Source: REEB426 sp964551975 (lineage in GTDB: Bacteria; Actinomycetota; Actinomycetes; S36-B12). Taken from it: a stretch of DNA of 37,132 nt. The notes under the pieces were generated by a model. The model worked only from the letters and a program-made list of their open reading frames with translations. It made no database searches and was not told the origin of the DNA. The stretch spans positions 1 through 37,132 of the forward strand of contig CAZKFI010000017.1 in NCBI GenBank assembly GCA_964551975.1. Direction: 5' to 3'. A program made the translations under genes and the position numbers. Shown here piece by piece: positions 1-8,453 of this stretch. The first letter of the stretch is position 1. Every line of letters begins with the position of its first letter.

Positions 1-690
1 GATCTGGAATGCCTCGGTCAAGACCGGGATCAGGCCCCGCTTCACGATCTCGCTCATCTCGTAGGACCGCATGCCTTGCTCGCGCATCCACGCCAAGACC
101 TCCGGTGGCGGCCAGTAACCACGAAGGCCGATCTGCAGGAATCGGTCACCCCGTACTGCGCCAGACTCGATCAACCGGCGCATCGGCTGACCATGGCCGA
201 TCAGTGACCCGAACTCGATGTCGCCGGTGTCAGCATGGGCATCGAAGTGGAGCACGCCGATGCGCCCCCATCCGAGTGCGCGCGCTACTGCAGTGACATC
301 AGGCCAGGTGATCGTGTGGTCTCCACCCAGAATCAATGGCACCGCGCCTGCTTCTGCAACTGTCTGTACCGCGCGTTCTAGGGCGGCACACGCAGTGGCA
401 GCGTCCCCGCTGAACATCTCCACATCACCCGCGTCGCGCACCACGAGATCGAGCAGCCCATCGACCTGCATGGCCAGCGATGGGCGGCTTCCGTCATGCC
501 CGAGATAGCAGGCCGCGCGAATTGCCGAAGGTCCAAAGCGCGCTCCGCTGCGGTACGAGGTACCGCCATCGAAGGGTGCACCGATGATGACAACATCGGC
601 CCCCCGCAGAGTGGCGGGATCGGTGAGATCACACTCGGGTACACCGAGAAAGGTGTAGTTAGGACCGAACTGAGATCCGTAGCGAGCCAC
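1..690 (-). CDS. Agmatinase/arginase-family ureohydrolase, 3' end cut by window edge
   Basis: The reading frame runs from a GTG at 690 to base 1 without a stop, so about 230 residues are visible and the C-terminus is missing. The ureohydrolase fold is clear: LGGDHT followed by HFDAHADTGD, which supply the His and Asp ligands of the binuclear manganese centre, and an N-terminal GAPFDGGTSYRSGARFGP block. The family hydrolyses guanidino compounds to urea plus an amine; agmatine to putrescine is the usual reaction, but guanidinobutyrate and other substrates occur and cannot be separated here. A GGGGGA sits a few bases before the GTG. An upstream in-frame CTG touching the deaminase stop is an alternative start. 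It is the last visible gene of the Pot-type operon, 32 bases after the deaminase, which suits a polyamine role. Confidence 0.85.
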   Translation of the reverse strand, partial: MARYGSQFGPNYTFLGVPECDLTDPATLRGADVVIIGAPFDGGTSYRSGARFGPSAIRAACYLGHDGSRPSLAMQVDGLLDLVVRDAGDVEMFSGDAATACAALERAVQTVAEAGAVPLILGGDHTITWPDVTAVARALGWGRIGVLHFDAHADTGDIEFGSLIGHGQPMRRLIESGAVRGDRFLQIGLRGYWPPPEVLAWMREQGMRSYEMSEIVKRGLIPVLTEAFQI

Positions 691-722
691 TATTTCCCCC
701 GCATCAGGGTGAGCACGTTGAG

Positions 723-1172
723 TCAGTCCTCAACGCCGATGTCCTCGTTCCACAACGTTGGGTTAGCGTCGATCCAGTCCTTGAACATGGTCTTGGTTTC
801 GAGATCATCAAGCAGGACCAACTCAACGCCATTACTGCGCAACCATGCCTCGCTGGCCTCGAAGTTCACGTTCTCGCCGATGACGACGCGTGGGATCTTG
901 TACAGCAGGATGGTTCCGGCACACATGGTGCAGGGTGACAAGGTCGTGTAGATCGTGGCCTTGGCGTAGACCGAGGCAGGCAGACGACCTGCGTTCTCGA
1001 TGCAATTCGTTTCACCGTGATGGATCGCGCTGCCGCGTTGCACACGCTGATTGCGACCGACCGCTACCACCTTGCCGTCAACGATCATGCTGGCCCCGAT
1101 GGGGATTCCCCCCTCCGCCATGCCTGCCCTTGCCTCAGCTAGGGCGAGTGCATATGCAGCTGCGTCATCCAT
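723..1172 (-). CDS. Cytosine deaminase, yeast (Fcy1) type
   Basis: 149 residues with the zinc-dependent cytidine/deoxycytidylate deaminase fold. Ligands are His52 (with catalytic Glu54 in HGE) and Cys81/Cys84 in SPCTMC. Beyond the generic motif, the protein matches what I recall of yeast cytosine deaminase along its whole length: an IENAGRL block, YTTLSPC, IPRVVIGENVNF, and a C-terminal W-NEDIG. The likely reaction is cytosine to uracil plus ammonia in the cytosol; related deaminases act on other aminated heterocycles. An AGGAGG lies 6 bases before the ATG. It is 39 bases downstream of the PotC-type permease stop and so shares the transporter operon, which is unusual for a cytosine deaminase. 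It could feed uracil to the pyrimidine pathway encoded at 8454-12298. Confidence 0.85.
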   Translation of the reverse strand: MDDAAAYALALAEARAGMAEGGIPIGASMIVDGKVVAVGRNQRVQRGSAIHHGETNCIENAGRLPASVYAKATIYTTLSPCTMCAGTILLYKIPRVVIGENVNFEASEAWLRSNGVELVLLDDLETKTMFKDWIDANPTLWNEDIGVED

Positions 1173-1211
1173 GCTTGACCTCCTACTGGATCTTCAGGGT
1201 TCAGAATTTGA

Positions 1212-2018
1212 TTACGAGCTGGATTGGGTGGCGAGCTTACGTCTGCGCCGAGCACCCACCAATTGGGCACCCACCACGATCACCAGGGCGATGACGAAGA
1301 CCGCAGTGGCGAGTGCGTTGACCTGCACGGGAATTCCCCGCTGCGCCGCACCCCAGATGAAGATCGGGAAGGTCACCAGCGTGCCAGCATTGAAGTAGCT
1401 GATGATGAAGTCATCGAAGGAGAGGGCGAACCCCAGCAGTGCCGCTCCGGCAATACCTGGCAGAACCAGTGGAAAGGTCACGTACCGAAACACGGCGGCC
1501 GGACTGGCATACAGGTCACGGGCTGCCTCTTCCAAGCGTGGATCCATTCCCTGCAGTCTCGCCTTCACGGTCACCACGACGAACGAGATGATGAACATGA
1601 TGTGGGCGATGATGATGGTCGTCTGGCCGAGTGGGAAACGCAGATTGAGGAAGAGAGCCAGCAAACTCGAGCCGAGCACCACCTCCGGTGTTGCCATCGG
1701 CAGGAAGATCAACAGGTTGGTCGTCGCCCGACCACGAAAGCGGTACCGAACCAGGGCGAATGAAATCATCGTGCCGAGCAGGGTCCCAAACAGTGTTGCC
1801 AGCAATCCGATCTGAATGCTGGTCAGGAACGAACTACAGACCCCGGGAACTCCACACAGATTCGTCCAAGCGGCAAGGGAGAACTCATTCCACGAGGTGT
1901 TGAACTTGCCATCCGGCTTATTGAAGCTGAGCACCGCGATCACCGCGATAGGCACAAAAAGGTAGACGAGTACCGCGTAGGCGACGATTTTCAGCAGGTG
2001 AGCCCGGATCCAGCGCAT
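1212..2018 (-). CDS. potC: Polyamine-type ABC importer permease, PotC-like
   Basis: 268 residues with six predicted hydrophobic segments and the inner-membrane-permease coupling motif around EAARDLYASPAAVFRYVTFP, the EAA loop that contacts the ATPase. Family: spermidine/putrescine permease of the PotC type, second of the two permease subunits. The ATG start overlaps the stop of the PotB-like gene (TGATG), so translation is coupled. It acts in the cytoplasmic membrane with the products of 2018-2908, 2911-4071 and 4073-5278. Substrate is inferred from family and from the neighbouring ureohydrolase and aminoaldehyde dehydrogenase; it is not proven by the sequence. Confidence 0.87.
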   Translation of the reverse strand: MRWIRAHLLKIVAYAVLVYLFVPIAVIAVLSFNKPDGKFNTSWNEFSLAAWTNLCGVPGVCSSFLTSIQIGLLATLFGTLLGTMISFALVRYRFRGRATTNLLIFLPMATPEVVLGSSLLALFLNLRFPLGQTTIIIAHIMFIISFVVVTVKARLQGMDPRLEEAARDLYASPAAVFRYVTFPLVLPGIAGAALLGFALSFDDFIISYFNAGTLVTFPIFIWGAAQRGIPVQVNALATAVFVIALVIVVGAQLVGARRRRKLATQSSS

Positions 2019-2908
2019 CAGACGAGTTCCTCAGTTCCGGCCTTGCGGATGTAGGAAAACACCATCACCAAAATTGCCGCCATCAGGATGAATGACAACG
2101 CACTTGCCGTCGGGTAGTCGCGGAACTCGATGAAGTTCACCTCGATGGCGTTACCGATCATTCGGTTCTGCGGACTCCCAAGGAGTTCGGCATTGATGTA
2201 ATCACCGGCAGCCGGAATGAAGGTGAGCAAGGTGCCAGCGACCACGCCTGGTAGTGACAGCGGCCAGGTGACCTTACGAAACGTCGTGAACGCGGAGGCG
2301 TAGAGGTCGCCCGCAGCTTCGATGAGCCGCGGATCCATGCGTTCCAAGGCCGCATAGAGCGGCAAGATCATGAACGGCAGGAAGTTGTAGGTCAGGCCTG
2401 CGACGACCGCGATGCCGGTGCTCAGGATCCGATCCTCCGGCAGCACATGCAGGAAGTTGAAGAAGGTTGTGATGGGACCCTCGTCGGACAGGATCGTGCG
2501 CCAGGCGTATGTCCGCAGCAGGAATGAAGCAAAACTCGGCGCAACGACCAAGACGAGCAACAGTGCCCGCCACCGCCCGGCCTTGAACGCGATGTAGTAG
2601 GCCAAGGGGTAGGCGATGATGAGCGCGAGTGCGGTAGCCGAACCGGCATAGAGCAGCGATCGCAGGAACTGCGGCCAGTACTCCAGCATTGCGGTGGAGT
2701 AGTTCGCCAGTTCAAATGCCGGCTGGTAAGCACCGCGTGAGCCGGGCACCGGCGCCTGCAGACTGGTGAAGAGCAGGGTGACTAGGGGAATGGCGAAGAA
2801 GATCGCCAGCCAGCCGATGCCCGGAACCAACAGCAGGTAGGCGACTCGGGACCGACGTTTGGCCGATGAACCCGCCTGGGTAGCCGCTGCGGGCAGAACG
2901 GGAGCCAT
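2018..2908 (-). CDS. potB: Polyamine-type ABC importer permease, PotB-like
   Basis: 296 residues. A basic N-terminus is followed by a hydrophobic helix (LLLVPGIGWLAIFFAIP) and five further membrane segments. The EAA loop is EAAGDLYASAFTTFRKVTWP. This is the first permease of a PotABCD-type importer; such proteins form a heterodimer with PotC. The start is an ATG two bases after the ATPase stop, and the 3' end overlaps the PotC-like start as TGATG. Nothing unusual was seen in length or motifs. Confidence 0.87.
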   Translation of the reverse strand: MAPVLPAAATQAGSSAKRRSRVAYLLLVPGIGWLAIFFAIPLVTLLFTSLQAPVPGSRGAYQPAFELANYSTAMLEYWPQFLRSLLYAGSATALALIIAYPLAYYIAFKAGRWRALLLVLVVAPSFASFLLRTYAWRTILSDEGPITTFFNFLHVLPEDRILSTGIAVVAGLTYNFLPFMILPLYAALERMDPRLIEAAGDLYASAFTTFRKVTWPLSLPGVVAGTLLTFIPAAGDYINAELLGSPQNRMIGNAIEVNFIEFRDYPTASALSFILMAAILVMVFSYIRKAGTEELV

Positions 2909-2910
2909 TG

Positions 2911-4071
2911 TCAGCCCGCTCCCCCGGCTGTCTCCAGCTCAAGTACCCCTCTTTGGATGCCCGCATTGATATCCGAAGCCCCGTCCAACCCGAAGGTGTG
3001 GGACGGAGCCCAGTGCAAAATCACCGGATCGCCGACCGCGCAGCGGTCACCGACCACATCGTTCTGCTCGAAGACGACCAGTTCCGCTCCCCAGGGTGCC
3101 CGAACCAGGTACTGGGTGGAGACCCCTGTGTAGGACACATCGGTGACCACGCCTTCGAGTCGATTGTGTTGTGCTGGGACCTTTGCGACGTCGACCGAAT
3201 CCAACACGGTGATCTTTTCCGGTCGAACACCGACGATTACGGCATTGCTTGTGGCGGTGATTCGATCAATCGGCAGTCGGAAATCCACCCCATAGGCCTG
3301 CACTACGGCTTCGCCACCCGAGGACGATGTGCGCTCTCCCGGAATCAGATTCGACTGTCCGAGGAAATTAGCCACGAACACGGTGCGCGGTAACTCGTAG
3401 ATATCCGCCGGAGCCCCAAGCTGCTCGATTCGCCCGGCGTTCATGACTGCGATGGTGTCGGCCATTGTCATGGCCTCTTCCTGGTCATGCGTGACGTGGA
3501 CGAAGGTCGTCCCGACCTCAACCTGGATGCGCTTGAGTTCGATCTGCATCTGCCGGCGCAACTTCAGGTCCAATGCCCCCAGTGGCTCGTCCAGGAGGAG
3601 CACATCTGGCTGATTGATCAGCGCACGAGCAACGGCGACTCGCTGTTGCTGCCCGCCGGAGAGTTGGTTGGGCTTGCGGCGTGCCATGGCGCCGAGCTCG
3701 ACCAGATCAAGCATGGCCTGCACTGGTCCTTGCACATCCTTGATGCCCCTGCGGCGCAAGCCGAAGGCGACGTTCTCGAACACATCCAGATGCGGGAAGA
3801 GCGCATAGGACTGGAACACCGTGTTCACGGGCCGCTGATAGGCCCGCAGATTCGTGATGTCGCGGTCGCCGATATGAATCGACCCGTCTGTGGGTTCCTC
3901 CAGACCGGCGACCATCCGCAGTGTTGTGGTCTTCCCGCACCCGGAGGCGCCGAGCAGGGCGAAGAACGATCCCGCGGGGATCGTCAGATTCAGGTCGTCG
4001 ACCGCGACCAGATCGCCGTAGCGCTTGGTCAGGCCTACGAGCCGTAGGTCCTCGACCTTCGCCCGCGCCAC
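2911..4071 (-). CDS. potA: Polyamine-type ABC importer ATP-binding protein, PotA-like
   Basis: 386 residues. Walker A is GASGCGKTT at about residues 41-49, the ABC signature is LSGGQQQRVAVARAL, and Walker B plus D-loop is VLLLDEPLGALD. A C-terminal TOBE-type regulatory domain of roughly 130 residues follows, as in PotA and other MalK/PotA-class ATPases. It energises uptake through the two permeases downstream. The start is a GTG one base after the stop of the binding-protein gene, so the two are translationally coupled. The full length and all nucleotide-binding motifs indicate a functional protein. Confidence 0.9.
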   Translation of the reverse strand: MARAKVEDLRLVGLTKRYGDLVAVDDLNLTIPAGSFFALLGASGCGKTTTLRMVAGLEEPTDGSIHIGDRDITNLRAYQRPVNTVFQSYALFPHLDVFENVAFGLRRRGIKDVQGPVQAMLDLVELGAMARRKPNQLSGGQQQRVAVARALINQPDVLLLDEPLGALDLKLRRQMQIELKRIQVEVGTTFVHVTHDQEEAMTMADTIAVMNAGRIEQLGAPADIYELPRTVFVANFLGQSNLIPGERTSSSGGEAVVQAYGVDFRLPIDRITATSNAVIVGVRPEKITVLDSVDVAKVPAQHNRLEGVVTDVSYTGVSTQYLVRAPWGAELVVFEQNDVVGDRCAVGDPVILHWAPSHTFGLDGASDINAGIQRGVLELETAGGAG

Positions 4072-4072
4072 C

Positions 4073-5278
4073 TCAGTTGCCGATCGCCTTCTGGAATGCG
4101 CGCTGATAGGTCTCGTCCTGCTCTGGGGTCAGCGTCATGAAGACGTAGGAGTTGTCCAGCATCGCCTGGGTGGGGAAGATCCACTGGTTCTCGACCAGTG
4201 CCGGGTCGATTGCCGCCATGGCCTCCTTGGCGCCGGCCACCGGAGACACGTACTGCACGTAGGCGGCCACGGTGGCGGCGACCTCGGGGTCGTAGTAGTA
4301 GTTCATCACCAGCTCGGCGTTCTTCTTGTGCTGCGCGAGTGCAGGCACGAGCATGTTGTCTGTCCACAGCATGCCCCCGCTCTCCGGCAAGGCGACGCCA
4401 AAGTCTTCACCCAACTGGAACATGTCACCGGACCACCCGATGACTGCGATCACGTCGCCGCTTTCCAGCGCTGCGATGTAGTCGTTGCCGGTGACCTGGC
4501 GAATCTGCCCGGAGTCCACCTGCGCCTGAAGCAGGGCAATGGCCTCATTGAACTGGTCCTCGGTGAAGTCCGAGGGGTTGTAGCCCAAGGAGGCCATCAG
4601 GATACCCATCGTGTCGCGCATCTCGGAGAGCAGCGTGACGCGTCCTTTCAGGCCCGGGTCCCACAACTGCTCGACAGAGGTGAGCGTGTCAGTGCCGATG
4701 GCGCTCGACAGCTGGCTCTTGTTCCACCCGAGGGCACCAAAGCCGGACTGCCAGGGCAGCGAGTACTCGCGGCCTGGGTCGAATGAGACGTCCAGGTAGC
4801 TGGGGATCAGGTTTACCGCGTTGGGAATGAGAGCCTTGTCAAGCTTCTGCGCATAGCCGCTGGCAATCCAAAGGCCGGCCATCCAGTCGGTCAGCACGAC
4901 GATGTCGCGACCAATGTCCTGCCCCTGCTCCAACTGGGTGCGAACCTTGGCAAAGAACTCGTTGTTGTCGTTGACATCCTCGGTGTACGTGACCGAGATA
5001 CCTGTCTGCTCGCTGAATGCATCCAGGGACGGGCGTGCACCCGTGGCATCGTCAAGGTCGATGTAGAGGGGCCAGTTCGACCAGTTGAGGGTCTTGTCCG
5101 TGTCTGATCGATCCTCGGCCGAGGCGGCTTCACCCCCGGTCGCGCCACCTGCTCCACAGGCCGTAGCTGCCAGAGCGATACCGCTGACACCTGCTGCTTG
5201 CAGTAACCGGCGGCGGGAGATCGACGACCGCACCACCCCTGCCAGTTGCTGGGCAATCGCCTGAGTCTGCTCAGTCAT
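4073..5278 (-). CDS. potD: Extracellular polyamine-binding lipoprotein, PotD/PotF-like
   Basis: About 401 residues from the ATG at 5278. A twin-arginine-like stretch (SRRRLLQAAG) is followed by a hydrophobic core and a lipobox (AATAC), so the protein is probably Tat-exported and lipid-anchored on the outer face of the membrane. The mature part has the PotD-type opening NWSNWPLYIDLD and the extended periplasmic-binding-protein fold. I chose ATG 5278 because a GAGAGGA lies about 9 bases upstream; the same frame is open from a GTG at 5296 that overlaps the previous stop, and from ATG 5287. It supplies substrate to the importer encoded immediately downstream. Polyamine or a related cation is the likely ligand. 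Confidence 0.87.
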   Translation of the reverse strand: MTEQTQAIAQQLAGVVRSSISRRRLLQAAGVSGIALAATACGAGGATGGEAASAEDRSDTDKTLNWSNWPLYIDLDDATGARPSLDAFSEQTGISVTYTEDVNDNNEFFAKVRTQLEQGQDIGRDIVVLTDWMAGLWIASGYAQKLDKALIPNAVNLIPSYLDVSFDPGREYSLPWQSGFGALGWNKSQLSSAIGTDTLTSVEQLWDPGLKGRVTLLSEMRDTMGILMASLGYNPSDFTEDQFNEAIALLQAQVDSGQIRQVTGNDYIAALESGDVIAVIGWSGDMFQLGEDFGVALPESGGMLWTDNMLVPALAQHKKNAELVMNYYYDPEVAATVAAYVQYVSPVAGAKEAMAAIDPALVENQWIFPTQAMLDNSYVFMTLTPEQDETYQRAFQKAIGN

Positions 5279-5292
5279 GGAGTGCATTCCTC

Positions 5293-6801
5293 TCACTTAT
5301 TCTTGATGGTGAACACGGTCCTGTGCCAATCCTTGCGAGCCTGGCCGGTGATATCCAGGCAGACATGCTTGATCTGCGTGTACTCGTCGAATGCGTACGT
5401 CGACATGTCCTTGCCAAACCCTGACTGCTTAAACCCACCATGGGGCATCTCACTCATGATCGGGATGTGGTCGTTGATCCACACGGTTCCAGCGCTGATC
5501 TCGCGCTGGGCGCGCAGCGTACGGAAGACGTCCCTGGACCAAGCGGAAGCTGCCAGACCGTAACCAGTGTCATTGGCTAGGGCAATGGCCTCGTCATCGG
5601 TTTCGAAGGGCAGCACGACCAGCACTGGGCCGAAGACCTCCTGCTGCACGATCTCGGCGTCCTGACCAAGGCCAGCTACCAGCGTTGGTAGGTAGTAGGC
5701 CCCCTTAGCGAGATCACCCTGCGGTATGTCTCCACCGCAGACGATGCGGGCCCCCGCAGCGCGGGCACGATCAACGAAGCCAGCCACACGCTGCTGCTGT
5801 CGACGTGACACCAGCGGGCCGAGATCCGTTGCCGGATCCGTAGGGTCACCAACCACCACCGACTTGAAGATGTCAGCCACGCCGTCAATGAACTCGTCGA
5901 TGCGGGAGGAATGCACATAAGCGCGCGTTGCAGCCGTGCAGTCCTGGCCGCCGTTGATCAGTGAACCGGCAACGGCGCCGTGTATCGCCGCAGTGAGGTC
6001 AGCGTCATCGAACACTACGAACGGGGCCTTACCACCAAGTTCCAGATGCACGCGTTTGATGCCGGCAGTGGCGATCTCCATCACGCGGCGACCGACCGGC
6101 GTAGACCCAGTGAAGGACACCATCCGCACATCGGGATGCCCGACCAGTGCCTCACCGGCAACCGGCCCGGTGCCCACGACGACATTCACTACGCCATCAG
6201 GGAGCCCCGCTGCGGCGCAATCCTCCGCGAGCATGACGGTGGTCAGCGGGGTGATCTCGGCTGGCTTCAGGACGATGGTGTTGCCAGCGGCAATCGCCGG
6301 CAGCACCTTCCACATGGCCATCTGAAGTGGGTAATTCCACGGTGCAATCGAACCCACAACGCCGATGGGTTCCCGGCGAATGATCGAGGTGTGCAGGCCA
6401 TCCCATTCAGCGGAGGCCTTGCCCTCAAGATTTCGAGCAGCGCCAGCAAAGAAACTCACGTTGTCGATCGACCCGGGCACGTCGAAATCCGTAGCCAAGC
6501 GGATCGGTTTGCCGGTGTGTGCCGTCTCTGCTGCGGCATACGCTTCGGCGCGGCTCTCAAGTCGCGCCGCCAGGGCGTGCAGAGCAGCGCTGCGGGCAGC
6601 CGGCGTTGCCGTGGACCATTCCGCATACGCGGTCTTTGCTGCCGAAACAGCGCGGTCAACATCCGTTGGTCCAGCCAGGTCTACCTCGGCGATGGTCTCA
6701 CCGGTGGCTGGGTTCACCACTGGGCTGACCTCACCTGCACTACCCGGGGTTCCCCGGCCAGCGACGACGAGCCCCGGAACGCGCATCCGCACAGTCAACA
6801 C
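5293..6801 (-). CDS. Aldehyde dehydrogenase, probable aminobutyraldehyde dehydrogenase
   Basis: About 502 residues, normal for the NAD(P)-dependent ALDH superfamily. The oxyanion Asn is at about 156 (PWNYP), the cofactor Lys at 179 (VLKPAE), the general base Glu at 254 (LELGGKAP) and the nucleophile Cys at 288 (GGQDCTA). The GQDCTA/ELGGKAP style and the C-terminus (EMPHGGFKQSGFGKD) resemble gamma-aminobutyraldehyde and betaine-aldehyde dehydrogenases, which oxidise the aldehyde formed from putrescine. The start is uncertain: GTG 6801, GTG 6792 and ATG 6786 are in frame and none has a good ribosome site. It lies 17 bases after the MocR gene and its stop overlaps the binding-protein region, so all belong to one operon. 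Confidence 0.85.
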   Translation of the reverse strand: MLTVRMRVPGLVVAGRGTPGSAGEVSPVVNPATGETIAEVDLAGPTDVDRAVSAAKTAYAEWSTATPAARSAALHALAARLESRAEAYAAAETAHTGKPIRLATDFDVPGSIDNVSFFAGAARNLEGKASAEWDGLHTSIIRREPIGVVGSIAPWNYPLQMAMWKVLPAIAAGNTIVLKPAEITPLTTVMLAEDCAAAGLPDGVVNVVVGTGPVAGEALVGHPDVRMVSFTGSTPVGRRVMEIATAGIKRVHLELGGKAPFVVFDDADLTAAIHGAVAGSLINGGQDCTAATRAYVHSSRIDEFIDGVADIFKSVVVGDPTDPATDLGPLVSRRQQQRVAGFVDRARAAGARIVCGGDIPQGDLAKGAYYLPTLVAGLGQDAEIVQQEVFGPVLVVLPFETDDEAIALANDTGYGLAASAWSRDVFRTLRAQREISAGTVWINDHIPIMSEMPHGGFKQSGFGKDMSTYAFDEYTQIKHVCLDITGQARKDWHRTVFTIKNK

Positions 6802-6818
6802 CAGGTGCGGCGCTCGCG

Positions 6819-8216
6819 TCAGGAGATCCCGCCCCGAACACTTGGGCGAGCTAGCGCCGCCTCCGCGATCCGTTCTCCGATGAGGTCGATCTGTTCGGCG
6901 TCGTCCGGCAGGAGTCCGGCAGTGATGCGCAGGTACTGCTCCGGGAGCGGCTGAACCATGAAGGGTCCACCGGGGGCAACCCGGATCCCACCGGCGGCCA
7001 ACATGAGCAGGGCCGAACGCTCATCGGCGACCTGAACCCACAGATTGATGCCATCCGCCGGTGTACAGGCCACGCCCCGCGAGGTCAGGGCCGCGTAGAG
7101 ACCCGAGCACCGTCGTCGGTAAGCCTCACGTGCCCGCCCGACCGCGGCTATGGCATCCGGATCACTGAGCAGGTGCACGAGCATGCCCTGCAGGATTCGG
7201 CTGGTCCAGCCTGGTCCGAGCATCCTTCGGGCCATCAGCGGATCCAGCACCTCTGCGGCCCCGCCAATGGCAGCGGTGCGCAGATCCGGGCTATGGGATT
7301 TGGAGAAGGACCGAACATGCACGGTGCGATCGGGCAGGTAGGTCCCCAGGCTCACATCCGCGCCGCTGGCGATGAGCCCAGAGTGGTCGGCCTCGATAAC
7401 CCAGGTGCGCGATGGCGCGAGCAGCGGCGCCAGAGCGTTCACGCGCTCCAGCGTCATCGAGGCGCCGGTCGGGTTCTGCGCCCTGGGCTGCAGGAAGACG
7501 GCTGCTGGCTCCAGGGCCAGGGCACGCTCTACTGACGCGGGCGTGGCACCCTGCTCATCGACCTCGAGCGGCACGATTTCGGCACCACGGGCTTCGAGCA
7601 GGTCGATCAGGGCCGGAAATCCGGGGTTCTCGCAGGCAACCCGATCACCCAGACGCACGACCTGGTCGATGACGCGGGCCAGACCGTCGAGGGCACCATC
7701 AACGGTGCCGATGCGCTGAGCCTCGAACGGCCAGTCGGCCCGCAGCAGTTCCTCCAGGCGCGGCAGAACGGGGTCATCCAGGTAACTCGTGGTCCAGACC
7801 AGATCCGGGTCGGTGACTGACTCCAGGGCAGGGCGCAGGGCCGGCAGGAGGCTCGGGTCGGGCATGCTGGTGGACAGGTCCAGGCCTGTCGCTGCCGGCG
7901 CAATACCGATACCGAGATAGCGCACCGGCCTGCTCGGTTCATCCGTGCAGCGGACGAACGTGCCGGCGCGGCCCCGGGACTCGATGGCCCCCACGGCGCT
8001 GAGGGCCTGCCAGGCCTCGCTCACCGTTGCCGGGCTGATTCCCAGATCCTTGGCCAGGTCACGCACCGTTGGCAGCCGGTCGCCGGTCACCAGGCGTCCG
8101 GAGCGAATGAGGCGATTCACCGCCGCGGCGATACCTCGTGGCGACGGATCATCGATTGCCTCCAGCACCAGGCCGGGAATCCGCTCCTCGGTGGGGAGCC
8201 CCTGCATGAGCGTCAT
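6819..8216 (-). CDS. MocR-family (GntR winged helix plus aminotransferase fold) regulator
   Basis: 465 residues. Residues about 25-90 form a GntR-type winged helix-turn-helix (LPTVRDLAKDLGISPATVSEAW). The rest is a class I aminotransferase-like domain with PLP-site residues: Asn248 in QNPTG, Asp277 in IEADHSG and the Schiff-base Lys306 in SFSKSHSP. MocR proteins sense PLP or PLP-amino acid adducts; GabR, PdxR and TauR are studied members. It heads the polyamine-type operon and is divergent from the pyrimidine operon at 8454, so it may control both. Three CTAG-centred elements at about 20-base spacing in the shared intergenic region are candidate operators. A second ATG at 8207 is possible. 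Confidence 0.87.
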   Translation of the reverse strand: MTLMQGLPTEERIPGLVLEAIDDPSPRGIAAAVNRLIRSGRLVTGDRLPTVRDLAKDLGISPATVSEAWQALSAVGAIESRGRAGTFVRCTDEPSRPVRYLGIGIAPAATGLDLSTSMPDPSLLPALRPALESVTDPDLVWTTSYLDDPVLPRLEELLRADWPFEAQRIGTVDGALDGLARVIDQVVRLGDRVACENPGFPALIDLLEARGAEIVPLEVDEQGATPASVERALALEPAAVFLQPRAQNPTGASMTLERVNALAPLLAPSRTWVIEADHSGLIASGADVSLGTYLPDRTVHVRSFSKSHSPDLRTAAIGGAAEVLDPLMARRMLGPGWTSRILQGMLVHLLSDPDAIAAVGRAREAYRRRCSGLYAALTSRGVACTPADGINLWVQVADERSALLMLAAGGIRVAPGGPFMVQPLPEQYLRITAGLLPDDAEQIDLIGERIAEAALARPSVRGGIS

Positions 8217-8318
8217 GGGGCCAGGCCCCGACGCAGTAGTCTGCTCATCCGCCTGCTCACCCGCCTCACGCTGGCTTGCGCAGTCGGCGGCCGCCGGCTG
8301 CGAAGGACATTCGAAGAA

Positions 8319-8362
8319 CTAGTTTCGGAATTTGGAGTTCTAGCACATCGAATTATGTCTAG
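8319..8362. promoter_or_regulatory. Three CTAG-centred repeats, candidate MocR operator
   Basis: CTAG occurs at 8319-8322, 8340-8343 and 8359-8362, that is at 21- and 19-base steps, about two helical turns each, so all face the same side of the DNA. Each is followed by a similar tail containing TCG and an AT-rich stretch. The first is an 8-base palindrome (AACTAGTT). MocR regulators commonly bind direct repeats between divergent genes, and this element lies between the MocR gene and the pyrimidine operon. The link is inference from position and spacing. Confidence 0.45.
8332..8359 (+). promoter_or_regulatory. Possible promoter of the pyrimidine operon
   Basis: A -35-like TTGGAG (8332-8337) and a -10-like TATGTC (8354-8359) are separated by 16 bases, about 95 bases before the beta-ureidopropionase start. 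The second CTAG element lies in the spacer and the third overlaps the end of the -10 box, so a bound regulator would be well placed to act. The boxes are only moderately good. Confidence 0.3.
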
Positions 8363-8453
8363 TCTCGCGCATGACGAAACTTGGGGGAAGCAGTTCGAAC
8401 CGCAGGAACCGTGAACTTCACCAGAAAACAGACCACATGAGGAGGAAGAGTCG

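Noticed and set aside
5980..6954. A 324-codon plus-strand open frame across the aldehyde dehydrogenase
   Set aside because: It lies opposite a fully conserved aldehyde dehydrogenase and shows no domain of its own.
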